From: Annona cherimola
Lineage: Eukaryota; Streptophyta; Magnoliopsida; Magnoliales; Annonaceae
NCBI GenBank assembly: GCA_030490835.1
Contig: CM059977.1
Coordinates: forward strand, 24,285,335-24,349,334
Reading direction: 5' to 3'
DNA length: 64,000 bases
In this document: in pieces, positions 1 through 11,200 of the stretch
Numbering within the stretch: position 1 is the first letter of the stretch
Layout: every line of letters starts with the position of its first letter
Translations under genes and position numbers: made by a program
The notes under the pieces: generated by a model
The model's database searches: none
Seen by the model: the letters and a program-made list of their open reading frames with translations, nothing else
Told to the model about the DNA's origin: nothing

Positions 1-21
1 TTAAATTCTTCTTTATTCATT

Positions 22-500
22 GGGCGAATTTCTTATATACCCACAAATTTTAAACCTAATTTCATTTATACCTATGAATTTTCAAAAATTCTTCTCATAC
101 CTATAAATTTTCATCATAATTTCACTTATACCCATGCTGTTAGAAATCCGTTAGAGAGACCGTTAACTCTTTGCAAAGTGATGAACTTGCTCATCCTTTA
201 TTATGATTTTATAGCTACAAATTTATATTATAATGAATTTTTAGTAATTCTACAACTATAAAATCATATATTATTTGAATATGAATCTTTAATTTTAAGC
301 AAAACATCCTTGAATTACATTAGAGTTTGGGCATATTCGTTATTTTACAAGAGAGCTAACAGTCTATTTAACGGATCCCTAATGGTGTAGGTATAAGTGG
401 AATTATGATAAAAATTCGTGTGTATGAAAGAAATTTTTGAAAATTTATAAGTATAAGTGGAATTATGGGTAAAATTCGTGGGTATATAAGGAATTTGCCC
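22..500. mobile_element. MULE-type MITE with 9-bp TSD
   Basis: The ends form a terminal inverted repeat: 23 bases at the left (starting gggcgaatttcttat) match the reverse complement of the right end at 21 positions, and similarity continues inward for over 100 bp. A perfect 9-bp direct repeat, ttattcatt, flanks it at 13-21 and 501-509. A 9-bp duplication with long inverted repeats is the hallmark of Mutator-like elements. At 479 bp with no open frame it is non-autonomous. Confidence 0.8.
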
Positions 501-623
501 TTATTCATTTTATATTTGACATTATTTTTTCATGTTGTTGACCATATTATACTACATTTTTGGTTTTTCTTTTTCGTTTTTTTCTTGCCTGTGTCGAATA
601 TTCAAACACACTCGATAGGATTC

Positions 624-670
624 AATTAACTGGGTTGATTTTTTTTTATTTGTAATTAACTGGGTTGATT
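624..670 (-). repeat. Poly(A) micro-insertion with 17-bp direct repeats
   Basis: The 17-mer aattaactgggttgatt occurs at 624-640 and 654-670. Between them lie 13 bases that read on the minus strand as a short leader followed by seven A. The arrangement looks like an extremely truncated, poly(A)-tailed retroposon with a target-site duplication. Confidence 0.5.
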
Positions 671-1137
671 TGGGTGACTGGCATGCGGAACTTTTGGGAC
701 TTGTCTCAGACGAATATGGATCAAAATAATGTAAATAAAGAGCATGTGCAGTGAGATATTTTCGAAAGGTGAGTGGTCAACATCTTAAGGCTACAAAAGA
801 GAGATTGAGTTGGCAACTCAAGAGAAGGAACAGAGCTGGAATCTTCTAAAGGCATGTACTTTTAAAAATGGGTTGTTAATCGGTCCAACATGTCATTGAA
901 AAAAATGGTGACAATCTCACCTGTCAATTCTGCTAATCACCCACTTCACCCAAGTCACTGCATAAAACCCAAATTGATTGAATGATCTGAACCATTAAAC
1001 GGTTGCCCATTTGTCCCTTAATTCCATGGTGGTTGCTGGTTTCCATCAACATAGAAACTGTTCTGAGCATGTTTAGACGAGTGCAAAAGGGTTTTTCCAC
1101 CAAACTACACTCCCTTTTACATGTTTATCTGCATCAT

Positions 1138-1187
1138 CATCATTGCTTAGATTTTTTTTTTTTTCAATAGCCATCATTGCTTAGATT
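1138..1187 (-). repeat. Poly(A) micro-insertion with 16-bp direct repeats
   Basis: The 16-mer catcattgcttagatt occurs at 1138-1153 and again from 1172. The 18 bases between read on the minus strand as gctattg followed by a run of A. The structure is the same as at 624-670. Confidence 0.5.
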
Positions 1188-1953
1188 TAATTGCTCGTCA
1201 GACATAAAAAATATAATTGTACATGCTTATTAATTTTATCTTCAGTATAGAAAACTTGTGTTAAAATGCCTTTCTTTTTGTTGGGGGTGGGGCGGTGGGC
1301 GCGCGCAAAATGGCAGTTACAGAACAGTTCTGGCAAGAAAATGCTATGCACAGAAATGAATTGGGCCACACTGTTTGATCAGTGGACAATCAATGATATG
1401 GCTGGCTTGGGCGGTTTGATTTATCTCTTGCTGTAGATGCCTACTCAAGAACTATTCTAGAGGCAAGGAAGGGGTGAGGAAGTTGGCACTGTGATATTGC
1501 CTGCATGTGTTTACCTCTCTTGAATAAATGCTCACTGAAGAAGTGGTCCACCTTGTGCAGGAGGAAAGAAAGTCCGATGGCTAATGATTTTCAATGTCCA
1601 TGACTTTTGAATGCTTTGTCCTCCAAGAAAACGATATAACTGAAGACAAACAAATACAGTCGAATCCGCAGCTCATCCATCGCAATTTTAATGATGGGGG
1701 CAAGATGGTCCATGGTAGTTGACGAAGCCATTGTGGGGCACAATTGAGTACCATGAATGGAAAACGAATATATGGTGGGGAATTACGGAAAGCATTGCCT
1801 AATGAGAGCACGACGTGCACACCAACAATTCTCTGTTGAGAAGAGCACCAAGATGGGTGACATCCATCCTGCCGGGTATTACTGTCGGTGTATTTGAATA
1901 TTCAAAACAAAGTAACGAAAAAACAGATGCTTTCAGTTATAAACTAAAATAAT

Positions 1954-1980
1954 GATAATAATAATAATAATAATAATAAT
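1954..1980. repeat. TAA trinucleotide microsatellite
   Basis: About nine consecutive TAA/ATA units, followed by a few TCA units. Confidence 0.9.
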
Positions 1981-4900
1981 CATCATCATAGTATAGATAG
2001 GATATGTAGGTTTTTAAATCGAGTATTTTTTTTTTTTTGTTACTTTCATAACCGTACTAAGTTATCTAAACACATCCAACAGCCCTGTCGTTGTGTGAAG
2101 TGTATGGGTAGAAGGGGCACATTTGTTTTACAAGAAATGGAAGCTTTTCTCTGCATCTTTTCTGATGCTATGAATAGAGTTATATGATAGTGAAAAGAGA
2201 AAAGAGGAGAAGGGGTAAAGGCACACATCATTTGCATTTGTGAATGCCATGTCAGGGCCCATGACAGTGCCATGGCACCCTTCTTCACTTTTCCCTGTAG
2301 TAACAACTGCCATTTCATGCACTCTGCCTGCATTGGGACCCACACTTTGGCTTGAGGAAACCTTTTGGTGCGATTTGGATTTGCCATCTTGAATTGCAAT
2401 AAGTTCTTTTCTGAAAGTGAAAAGTTATTTGGGGCTTGTTTTGTCATTAGTTAACAAATAGTGTTTAAGCTCAAATTGTGGTTTGCACTCATTTCACCCT
2501 TGAATTGATGTTGAGTGATAGTGCTTAGTAATTGCTTTCTTCACAATTGCAATTTGTTTAATTGCCCCACATTCAACTAGCACTAGCCCCATAATTATGA
2601 AGCATCACATCATGCTTGTGACTAAAAAACCTTAATGATTTTATACCTCAGTAGATAAATTCATTTTCTTACTGATATTAGTCTTCTTGAGATCCAGGCC
2701 TTCCATGCATGGAGCATTTCTATAAACCTTTCACATTCCCAAAATTTTACACATCTATATTTTTAATCTTTAATAGTTTTACTTTTACGTAGCAAATTTT
2801 ATCAACTTTTGTCTTTATTTAGTTCATACTCACTTGTTCTACTGATATCGTTCTAAATATTTTTGGACTTCTCTTACATCTTTTATATATTTCTGCTATT
2901 CAAACATACAAAAGTAGTGCAACAGAAGGCCCTTGATCCCTGTTTGTAAGGATAAAAGCTTCGGGGAAGTTAACGGTGATATATAAATTTTTTAAGACCT
3001 TGTTCTTTCTTTTTTAAAAAAAAAAAAATTTTGAAATAAGGTTACAAGATGAATGGAACTGAAATAGGAAGGAGTTTTAAGTTGGATGATGCTAAATACT
3101 TTAATCTACAAGCAACACTAGAAATATTTCCCGTACACCTTTTAAATGAATTGTTGGTACATCCCATTTATTACCAATTTACTTTAATCTGCTTACAACA
3201 CTGAAGTACTTCCCACATACCACCTAAGTGAATTGGTTTCCAACTTGATGTAATAGTCTTCTGAAAAAATGTTGTTTGGTTGATAGTGTTACTTATTCTA
3301 TCCTTGCACCAAGGTTTGGATTAGGGGCTGCTGTTCTAATACAAATAATCATTGGAGAAAAAGTCAACACATCCAATCCACAATTATTGAAACAGATGCA
3401 TATCCACCGCAAAGAATACATCAATGTCATCTCGAATTCAATTTTAGGTCTTTTAACTTTTATGAATTGGGGATTGCAATCTCCATTATGAAAGATGATT
3501 GACGCATTGTTCATCAACTTCGGTGCACTGAAACTAGACAATTAAAACAATTAATAAACTTATTAGTAACATTTTCTGTTCATCTCGTGAAAAAGAGAGG
3601 AATTGATGTGCTCCAGCCTGTAGGAGTTCAGAGATGGGCCACACACTTTCCTACAAAAATCCAGGGGAGATTTCAGGCAAAGCACACCAAATTTCATGAA
3701 TTGAAATTGACAGCACTGAATTTACGCCAGGAAAACACAACTGCAAAACAGCATGCCAGCAACAAAACCAAAAGCTTTCAGGTAAATCCAATCCTTGGCT
3801 CCATTTCTAGTTCCTAGTTTCTACCGCAACCAAATTCTCTGTGTTCCACCTGCCAAACACCATTCCAAGAAAAAAGCTCCATAGTGAAATAAGGAAATGA
3901 AACAGAGAGAGGCCTGGTCAGCTTCCTCAATGAGATAACTTTCCAAGTGTTCCAGATCTGACTCTGACTGATGCTTGCAATGCCTGTCTTGTTCATAGAA
4001 AAATAGTCTTATGTGCAAAAAAAATGATATCTGTCAAACTAGAATCATTGCATCAGGAGGCTTTGGCATCTGCAGCAATATTGTTCCCATGAACTTCTAT
4101 AGAAAGAATGAAGACACCAGTAAGAGTAGGATTCCATGGAAGCACTTGTAGTTAGGTTGATCACAAGTACTTAAATGGACCATCTGCTGCCACTAATTCT
4201 TACGAAATAGCCACACTATCAATAGAAAAATGTCTAGAAGAGACTTTTTTCTGGCTTAAATCATTTAAAAAATCCACAATTTTCCTGGAAACCGATTGCT
4301 CTGCACCAAGTGGCTACTGTAATAACTCGAGCCCATGAAATATAACTAATCTGTCATCACAACAGCACTGATGACAAACAGCAAAGAAAGCAGCAACTCT
4401 GCACATCGCTAACCATATTCAGAAAGGGGTAGTTACAAGAGGGGAGAGATTTCTAACTTGAAAGCAAATGGAGTGACTGTTCCAATGGGAATCACCCTAT
4501 TTTTTTTATATGATTCATATGGTTCCCCAGGAAGATGTTGTTTTAGAAAGCATTGTCAAACTGCTGCCACCTTCTTCTGCCCATGAAAAAGGGAGTTGTT
4601 TGACCATCTATAAATCCCAAAACATCTAGGCATGATGAACCAACAAATATGGCCCAATCACATATATCTCAAAACTGAAGGGACACTTCTGATAACTTTT
4701 CATCCACTGGTCATCAGTATGATGCTCACATGGCCTAGCAGCATTTATTCCGCCTCTAGATCCATCGAGCACTATTGTTTGGAAATAAAAGCCACAGAGA
4801 ACTCCGCCCTTTTGTTTTGGGAAGCAGCTTTTGATGGTTTCTCACTACAAAATAAAACAGGTAAAAATGAAAATATTGTGTAGGCATATAGTTCACATTT

Positions 4901-5858
4901 TGAGAACAATAGGCTGAAAGTGAAACACATGCATCACATACTAGACAGAACACTCCAATTGGATAAGAAACCAAGGTGATTTTGGCCAACACAGAAAATA
5001 AGTTGCAAATTTGGCAATGCAATGATGCATGACCGATAGACAATAGTTGACAGTAGCCAACAATGGAACTAATGTAGCGTTCCAGGTCATGTAATTTTTA
5101 AGGATGATTTACAATTAGAGGAAAATCAAGAAAAGAAAACAAGATTTTTTTTCCAGAGAATAGCAAAGAAAATCAGATGATACCTGTATGAGCAATCTGC
5201 TGGAAGAGAGTAATTATTTCCTCTCTCCAAAACAATCCCATCTCCAATGCTCTTACTCTAAAAAATATACCAAATGCCATGGCATGTATGGAATAAGGAT
5301 AAAAGAAAACAATTCCAATATAAATTATATTTCAATCTATTAATAATTAAAAATCACCTTGAGGATAATTCTTGAAATTTAAGTCTAAAAGTACTCTGGT
5401 TTCAATCATCCGTAACTCCAGAAGATAAGGAAACTAGTTTTCGTCACCACTGGGCCTGAAAGGCCCGTCCACGTTCACAGCTGTCTACTAGGTTCAATAA
5501 CATTGATCCATGGAAACTTCATAAAACATCCCAGCCAATAGATAGTTAGAACACTGTTCATTCGGAAATCAACGGTGACTTCAGTGATTCCTGCATCACG
5601 AAACTACATTAAGACTCAGATTTGACTCTGTTGATGCTTGTCTCATGGGCCATTCTGCTGCTGCAAACAAGTTGTCAATTAATCTGCAAGCCACCACTGG
5701 GAGCTCATAAAAATTCATTGGCAGTTTTGAGCACACATTTGAGTAAGTTCTGCTGTTTGAATAAAGATATAATGAGTATAAGCTTTTGTAGCCACTAAGA
5801 TCCAGTTCATATTTGAGTTGGCTTGGCCCCTATCCTTTGATGGCCTAACAAATTGACA

Positions 5859-8114
5859 TCACAAACTAAACATATTATTCTCGGTCTCTGGCAACGCTTC
5901 ACTAGAAATCTTGCCCATGAGATATTTCTCAACTGCCTCATCACAAAGCGCAAGTGCTGTTTCAATGTTCCCATCATGATAGTTCAAATCAATGAAAATG
6001 TCATATACCTCCTTATCAGCAACCAAATTTGCTGCTCTCATTTCATCAAACAGTTTCGTAGCTTCTACTAGTCTCTTCTTTTTTGAGAGTCCCTTGATGA
6101 GCACATTATAAGAACTAACACTAAGATTAAAACCTTTCTTAACCATTTCTTCATGCAAGTAGCTTGCTTCCTTCATGTTCCTTGCTTTGCAATGACCCTT
6201 AATCAACATGTTATAAGTATTGCAATCAGGCAGCAGACCATGGGCATGCATTCCTTTATAGATCTCAGTTGCAGCCTTCATATCTTTCATAACACTGAAT
6301 TGCTTTATCAGTGAATTATATGTGGTAGCGTTTGGCATGATACCCTTCTCCAACATCCAATTCAACAACTTCCTACCATCTTCAACCATTCCCATTGTAC
6401 AAAACCCATTCATCAATACATTAAATGTCACAACTGTTGGTTGAAGCCCCTTATCCAGCATCTCATGGAGGAGCTTATGGGCATGACCCAGTGCACCTGT
6501 CTTGCAGTATGCATCCATTAGAGTAGTGTAAGTCACAGTATCTGGAACAAGCCCTGCTACCTCCATATCTTTCATGAGCTTAAGTGCTTGGTCTATTTGC
6601 CCTAGTTTGCAAAGTCCATTGATTAGGGAGTTACAAGTGCATACATTCAGCACCAGACCCTTACCACACATCTCATGCAGAAGCTCATTTGCAGTTTCTA
6701 GCTCTCCCTTTTTGCATAGCCCATCAGCCAACACCGTATATGTCACAACATTGGGCGTTAATCCAATCTCAACCATTTGATTGTGAAGATCAAATGCTTT
6801 GTTTATTTGACCATTTTTACAATAGCCATCCATAAGTGCAGTATAAATAACTTCATCTGGGGCCCAACCCTCACTAAGCACCTCCTTAAAGAGCTTATCA
6901 GCTTCATCCATCTTCCGGCTTCGGCAAAGCCCATTAACCAGTGCAGTATAAGTTAAAGCATCAGGATTCAGTCCTTGGCTCTTCATTTCATCCACCAAAC
7001 GAAATGCAGCTCGCAAATTACTGAGCTTGCAGAATCCATTAATCAAAGTGGTAAAGACAGCATTATCTGGACTTATTCCTGAATTAACCATTTCCCTCAG
7101 CATTCTCTCTGCATCAGCCACCTTGTTGAGCTTGCAAAGAAAAGAGATTATGCTATTATACGTAAACGAGTTTGGTTTCAAACCCTTCCCACGCATTCTG
7201 GATAGAAGCTCCATTGCCTTTGAGAGTTTCCCTACCCTGCAGTACCCATCAATGACTGCACTAAAACTCATAACATCAGGTGGACAAGCCTTTGATTCCA
7301 TTTCTAAAAGAAGCACCTCAGCTTCTTTAATTCTCTCTGCTTTACCTAAGCCATTAATTATGATATTGTAGGATGCTGTGTTCCAACAAATACCCCTGCC
7401 AGGAAAGTCACGAAACACCTTCAATGCTCCATCAATTTGACTACATGACAAGTGGGCCATCAGGACATTACATGAATCAACAGACATAACATACCCATAA
7501 TTCAAGATCCGGTGAAACAGATACATTGCCCCATCAACCATTCCAGCCTCCACAAGGACCTGGAACAGAATATCAAAGACGAGGGGGTGCGAGCCCCATT
7601 CCTTGTAAGTGTATATCAGCTGCTCGATGAAACGTCTCAATGAAGACAAATCTAAACCAGGCCTCACCCAGAGCTCACGAATGAGGCGGCGGGCAGTCGC
7701 AGGGTGCTTGGAAGCAACAGCGATATGCACCACAATGGATTGCGCTTCGACGGATGGGCTCTTGCGCACACGCGCCCAGTCGAAGAAATCCAACGCCAAG
7801 CTATAATCATTCTTGATTTTCATCAATACCCAAATGATGTGATCGGATCTGAATTGGGATTCAAAGGGTTTCAATATGCGAACTAGGGGCTCGGCGCGGC
7901 GATGTTTGATGGAGGTGGAAAGACGATCCACAAATGTGGAGTCTCTGATACTGGACTTTTTGGGGGAGTAGTCGGGAAAAGGTCTGGTTTTGCCGTAGGA
8001 AATCGAGGAAGAAGACCTGCCGGAGACGCGAGTGTGGCAGAGGAGATACGAAAGATGGTGGGAAATGAAGGGTTTGGGTTTTCTCAGATGTTCGGCGAGA
8101 CGACGATGGCACAT
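5859..8114 (-). CDS. P-class pentatricopeptide repeat protein, 751 aa
   Basis: This intronless gene encodes about 16 tandem 35-residue PPR motifs from roughly residue 175 to 735. Each carries the typical helix-A pattern, for example TYNSLINGLCK or TYTALMDGYCK. PPR proteins of the P class bind organellar RNA base by base and act in RNA stability, processing or translation. The N-terminus (MCHRRLAEHLRKPKP) is basic and poor in acidic residues, as expected for a mitochondrial or plastid targeting peptide. I chose the ATG at 8114. The open frame continues upstream to 8390, but that part runs through an A-rich tract and into the inserted hAT element, so it is probably not ancestral coding sequence. 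No E, DYW or SMR domain follows the last repeat, so an editing role is not indicated. Intact by inspection. Confidence 0.93.
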   Translation of the reverse strand: MCHRRLAEHLRKPKPFISHHLSYLLCHTRVSGRSSSSISYGKTRPFPDYSPKKSSIRDSTFVDRLSTSIKHRRAEPLVRILKPFESQFRSDHIIWVLMKIKNDYSLALDFFDWARVRKSPSVEAQSIVVHIAVASKHPATARRLIRELWVRPGLDLSSLRRFIEQLIYTYKEWGSHPLVFDILFQVLVEAGMVDGAMYLFHRILNYGYVMSVDSCNVLMAHLSCSQIDGALKVFRDFPGRGICWNTASYNIIINGLGKAERIKEAEVLLLEMESKACPPDVMSFSAVIDGYCRVGKLSKAMELLSRMRGKGLKPNSFTYNSIISFLCKLNKVADAERMLREMVNSGISPDNAVFTTLINGFCKLSNLRAAFRLVDEMKSQGLNPDALTYTALVNGLCRSRKMDEADKLFKEVLSEGWAPDEVIYTALMDGYCKNGQINKAFDLHNQMVEIGLTPNVVTYTVLADGLCKKGELETANELLHEMCGKGLVLNVCTCNSLINGLCKLGQIDQALKLMKDMEVAGLVPDTVTYTTLMDAYCKTGALGHAHKLLHEMLDKGLQPTVVTFNVLMNGFCTMGMVEDGRKLLNWMLEKGIMPNATTYNSLIKQFSVMKDMKAATEIYKGMHAHGLLPDCNTYNMLIKGHCKARNMKEASYLHEEMVKKGFNLSVSSYNVLIKGLSKKKRLVEATKLFDEMRAANLVADKEVYDIFIDLNYHDGNIETALALCDEAVEKYLMGKISSEALPETENNMFSL

Positions 8115-8168
8115 CTGTAAATTTGGAGGAAGAGGAGTAGAAGCTGCCGAGCATGAACTGAAGGTGAG

Positions 8169-8235
8169 AATCTCGTTGGAACTCTTTTTTTTTTTTCTTT
8201 TTTTTTTTTTTACGAGGAAGAAATCTCGTTGGAAC
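8169..8235 (-). repeat. Poly(A) micro-insertion with 14-bp direct repeats
   Basis: The 14-mer aatctcgttggaac occurs at 8169-8182 and 8222-8235. The 39 bases between read on the minus strand as ttcttcctcgt followed by two A runs. The last 8 bases of the right copy are also the target duplication of the neighbouring hAT element. The site lies in the presumed 5' UTR of the PPR gene. Confidence 0.55.
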
Positions 8236-11200
8236 CAGTGTTTTAAAAGCCGGACGGGACCGGCCGGTCCGACAGGGAACCGCCATTGGAACGGTTCGGT
8301 TCGGCACCGGTTTTCCATATTTGATGAAAATCGTTCGAACCGGGCGGTTGGACCGTAAAAACCGGTCTGACCGCGGCTCAGTTCGTTCATTATTTAAAAA
8401 AAAAATTAAAATAAAAAATATAAAAACGCCTTTCCTGCGGGCCCCGCCGCAGACGCTCGCTCCCCCTGTTCATCGTCTTCGCGACTTCGTCAGCGGCTAG
8501 GGTTTGTGCGGACCCACCGTCGCCATCTGCGGCAACAGATCCAAGTCGTTCAGCCGGCCGGAATCGACGTCCGGCAACAGTCGCCAGCGTCCGGTCATCA
8601 CCTATTGCTCTGACAACTCCTCACAGCAAGCTCTGCCGTACTTTCTGGCTCCGGACTTTCGGTTCCAGCAACCGCCGGCGTCGATTGGAGCTTCTGCGTT
8701 TTCTTCCCGGTCATCCTCTTCGGTTCCGGCGACCATCGCGAAAACCCATTTTCAACAGCAGAACCGGCTCCGTTTCCGTCGACCCTAGCATCCGGCGATC
8801 GATTCCGTGCTTCTGGTGCATCCGACGAACCGGCCATAGAATCCGAGCAGGCAGGCAGCAACAAGGTCTGACGACCATCAATTCCGAGCTTCCGGCAGCA
8901 AGGTAGCAAGGTTCGGTTTTCCGAGCTTAAATCCATAGCATCCCCTGTTTACACATTTCCGAGCTTAAATATAACTATGGAGGAGGCCGATAGCCACGAC
9001 GGGACCCTGTGCTGCCCACATCGATTCCCGGTTGCACGACCTTTGTAGACGGCAGTGTTTTTTTGCAGATGGCAGTGTGCTGCCTGTGTGTGTGCGTGGG
9101 ATCTTTCAAACTCCATTGTGGGCCACGGTCTACACGGCCAAGAAAAATTTAGAAAGGAACAAATCCGTATACCTATCGTTGTAATTTTAATTTTATGTTA
9201 TTTATTTTTTTAAAATCATGCAATAATTTTCCATGTCATGGATTAATTGATTTATACAGTAATTTTGAATTTGTATTTAGATATTTTAATTATAAGATGT
9301 GCATGCATGATAAAATGTTATTTATAATTTGAATTGTAGGTTTAAAAAAATGTCAGAAACCCAATCAAATCCCTCACCTACTGAGCCAGCAAGTATCCCA
9401 AATATGAATAGTAGTTCCGCATCAGTTGTTGTTGAATCTCGTGCATTAAGAGGTAGAAATGATATAGGTTGGAATCATGTAACAGAGGTTGGAAAAGGAA
9501 AGTATAAATGTTTATATTGTGGGAGAGTTTTTAGTGGCGGAGGAATTCACCGTATGAAAAAACACTTAGCAAAGGTAAAAGGTGATGTAGCAGTTTGCAA
9601 GGAGGTGTCGTACCATATACAACAACAGATAAAAATTGATTTAGATGACATTACTTCTCAAAAAACTCATAAGCAACCTTTCAATGCCACAGAAGAGAGT
9701 TCGTTTGTATCATTACATGCCATTGATGAAGAAGTTGAGGAAGTAAGAGAAGTTAATCAAAATGCAACAAAGAAGTTAAAAGGGATTTCAAAGTTCTTTC
9801 CAGTGCAAGCTAAAGGAGGAGTTCAACCTTCTATAAAATGCGCTATGGCTGGAAAAGATGCTATTGATCGAGCTCATGCTTCTATTCGTCGATAGTTTTT
9901 TCATTCTTGCATCCCTTTCAATGCAGTGAATTCTCCATATTTCCAAGAGATGGTAAACAACATTATTACCATTGGTCGTGGATTTAGAGTGCCTACAAAT
10001 CATGATATGCGTGGTTTTATTTTGAAAAAAAATTATCAAGAAATTCAACAGGTTGTCATTTCCTACAAAGAAAAATGGAAAGAATATGGATGCACCATTA
10101 TAGCTGATGGTTGGACAGATCAGAAGAAAAGAACTTTGATTAATTTTCTTGTTTATTGTTCTAAAGGTACAATTTTTCTTAAATCTGTTGATGCATCTGC
10201 AGAGATAAAAACTGCAAATATGCTTTGTGATCTGTTTAAAAAAGTTATAGAAGAAGTGGGTTCAGAGCATGTTGTTCAATTGATAACTGATAATGCATCA
10301 AATTATAAGTTGGCTGGAGAAATGTTGAAATACAAATATCCACATATTGTTTGGACACCATGTGCAGCGCATTGCTTGGATTTAATGTTGGAAGATATTG
10401 CAAAAATTGATGTTGTAAGTACGGTGATTGATGATGCTCGTTCCATTTCTACTTTTATATACAACAACAGTTTTGCACTTGCATTGATGAAAAAATACAC
10501 AGATGGAAAGGAGATAATTCGGCCTGCAATGACACAGTTTGCAACTCACTTTTTGGCAATTCAAAGTCTCTTGACATGCAAAGATAAATTAAGAGCCATG
10601 GTTGTTAGTAAGGAATGGGACGATAGAAAGTGGCGTCGTAATCAAAAGGTTAAGACAATAACCGATCTAATATTTTGTTCTACATTTTGGGAACGATGTG
10701 AGATTATTATATCAGCATTTGAGCTACTTGTTCGTGTACTACGATTAGTTGATGGTGATGAAAGACTTTCAATGAGATATATTTTTGAAAGCATGCGAAG
10801 GGCAAAGAAAGCAATAGAGAAAACTTTTAAAAAAATCAATATGGATTGTAGTCAAGTGCTCAACATCATTGATACCCATTGGAAAAATCAACTTCGCCGT
10901 CCTCTTCATCTAGCAGGCTTTTATTTCAATCCAATGTTTTTCTATCATGCTGATCGGGAGACTAAGTTTTATACATGGTCTGGAGTACTTGAAGTAATTG
11001 AGAGACTAAATCGTGACGACATGGAAGTACAAGTTAGTATCAGTGAAGATGCAAAATTATATCGAGATGCTGTAGGAGACTTTGGGAGGCCAGCAGCTAT
11101 AGCAACACGTTATACTTTGGATCCAGGTATTCTAAATTTAGATTATAATATATTTTTTTGAAATTTTAACTACATTACTTTTCTATATAATTTTGCAGCT

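Larger units (their letters stand above)
510..5858. other. Gene-poor stretch, no supported gene
   Basis: No reading frame here resembles a family I recognise, and none shows convincing plant codon structure. It contains two poly(A) micro-insertions (annotated separately), a TAA microsatellite near 1,954-1,980, and moderately GC-balanced DNA at 1,200-2,450 and 3,300-5,850 that could be untranslated or regulatory sequence. The part next to 5,858 should include the 3' UTR of the PPR gene on the minus strand, whose limit I cannot place. Confidence 0.5.

Noticed and set aside
1187..2447. Several short minus-strand open frames
   Set aside because: No recognised domain, no splice support, and overlapping frames of similar length; they look like chance.
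8504..8936. GC-rich open frames on both strands near the hAT left side
   Set aside because: They lie in the transposon leader, where GC richness removes stops; no protein family is visible.
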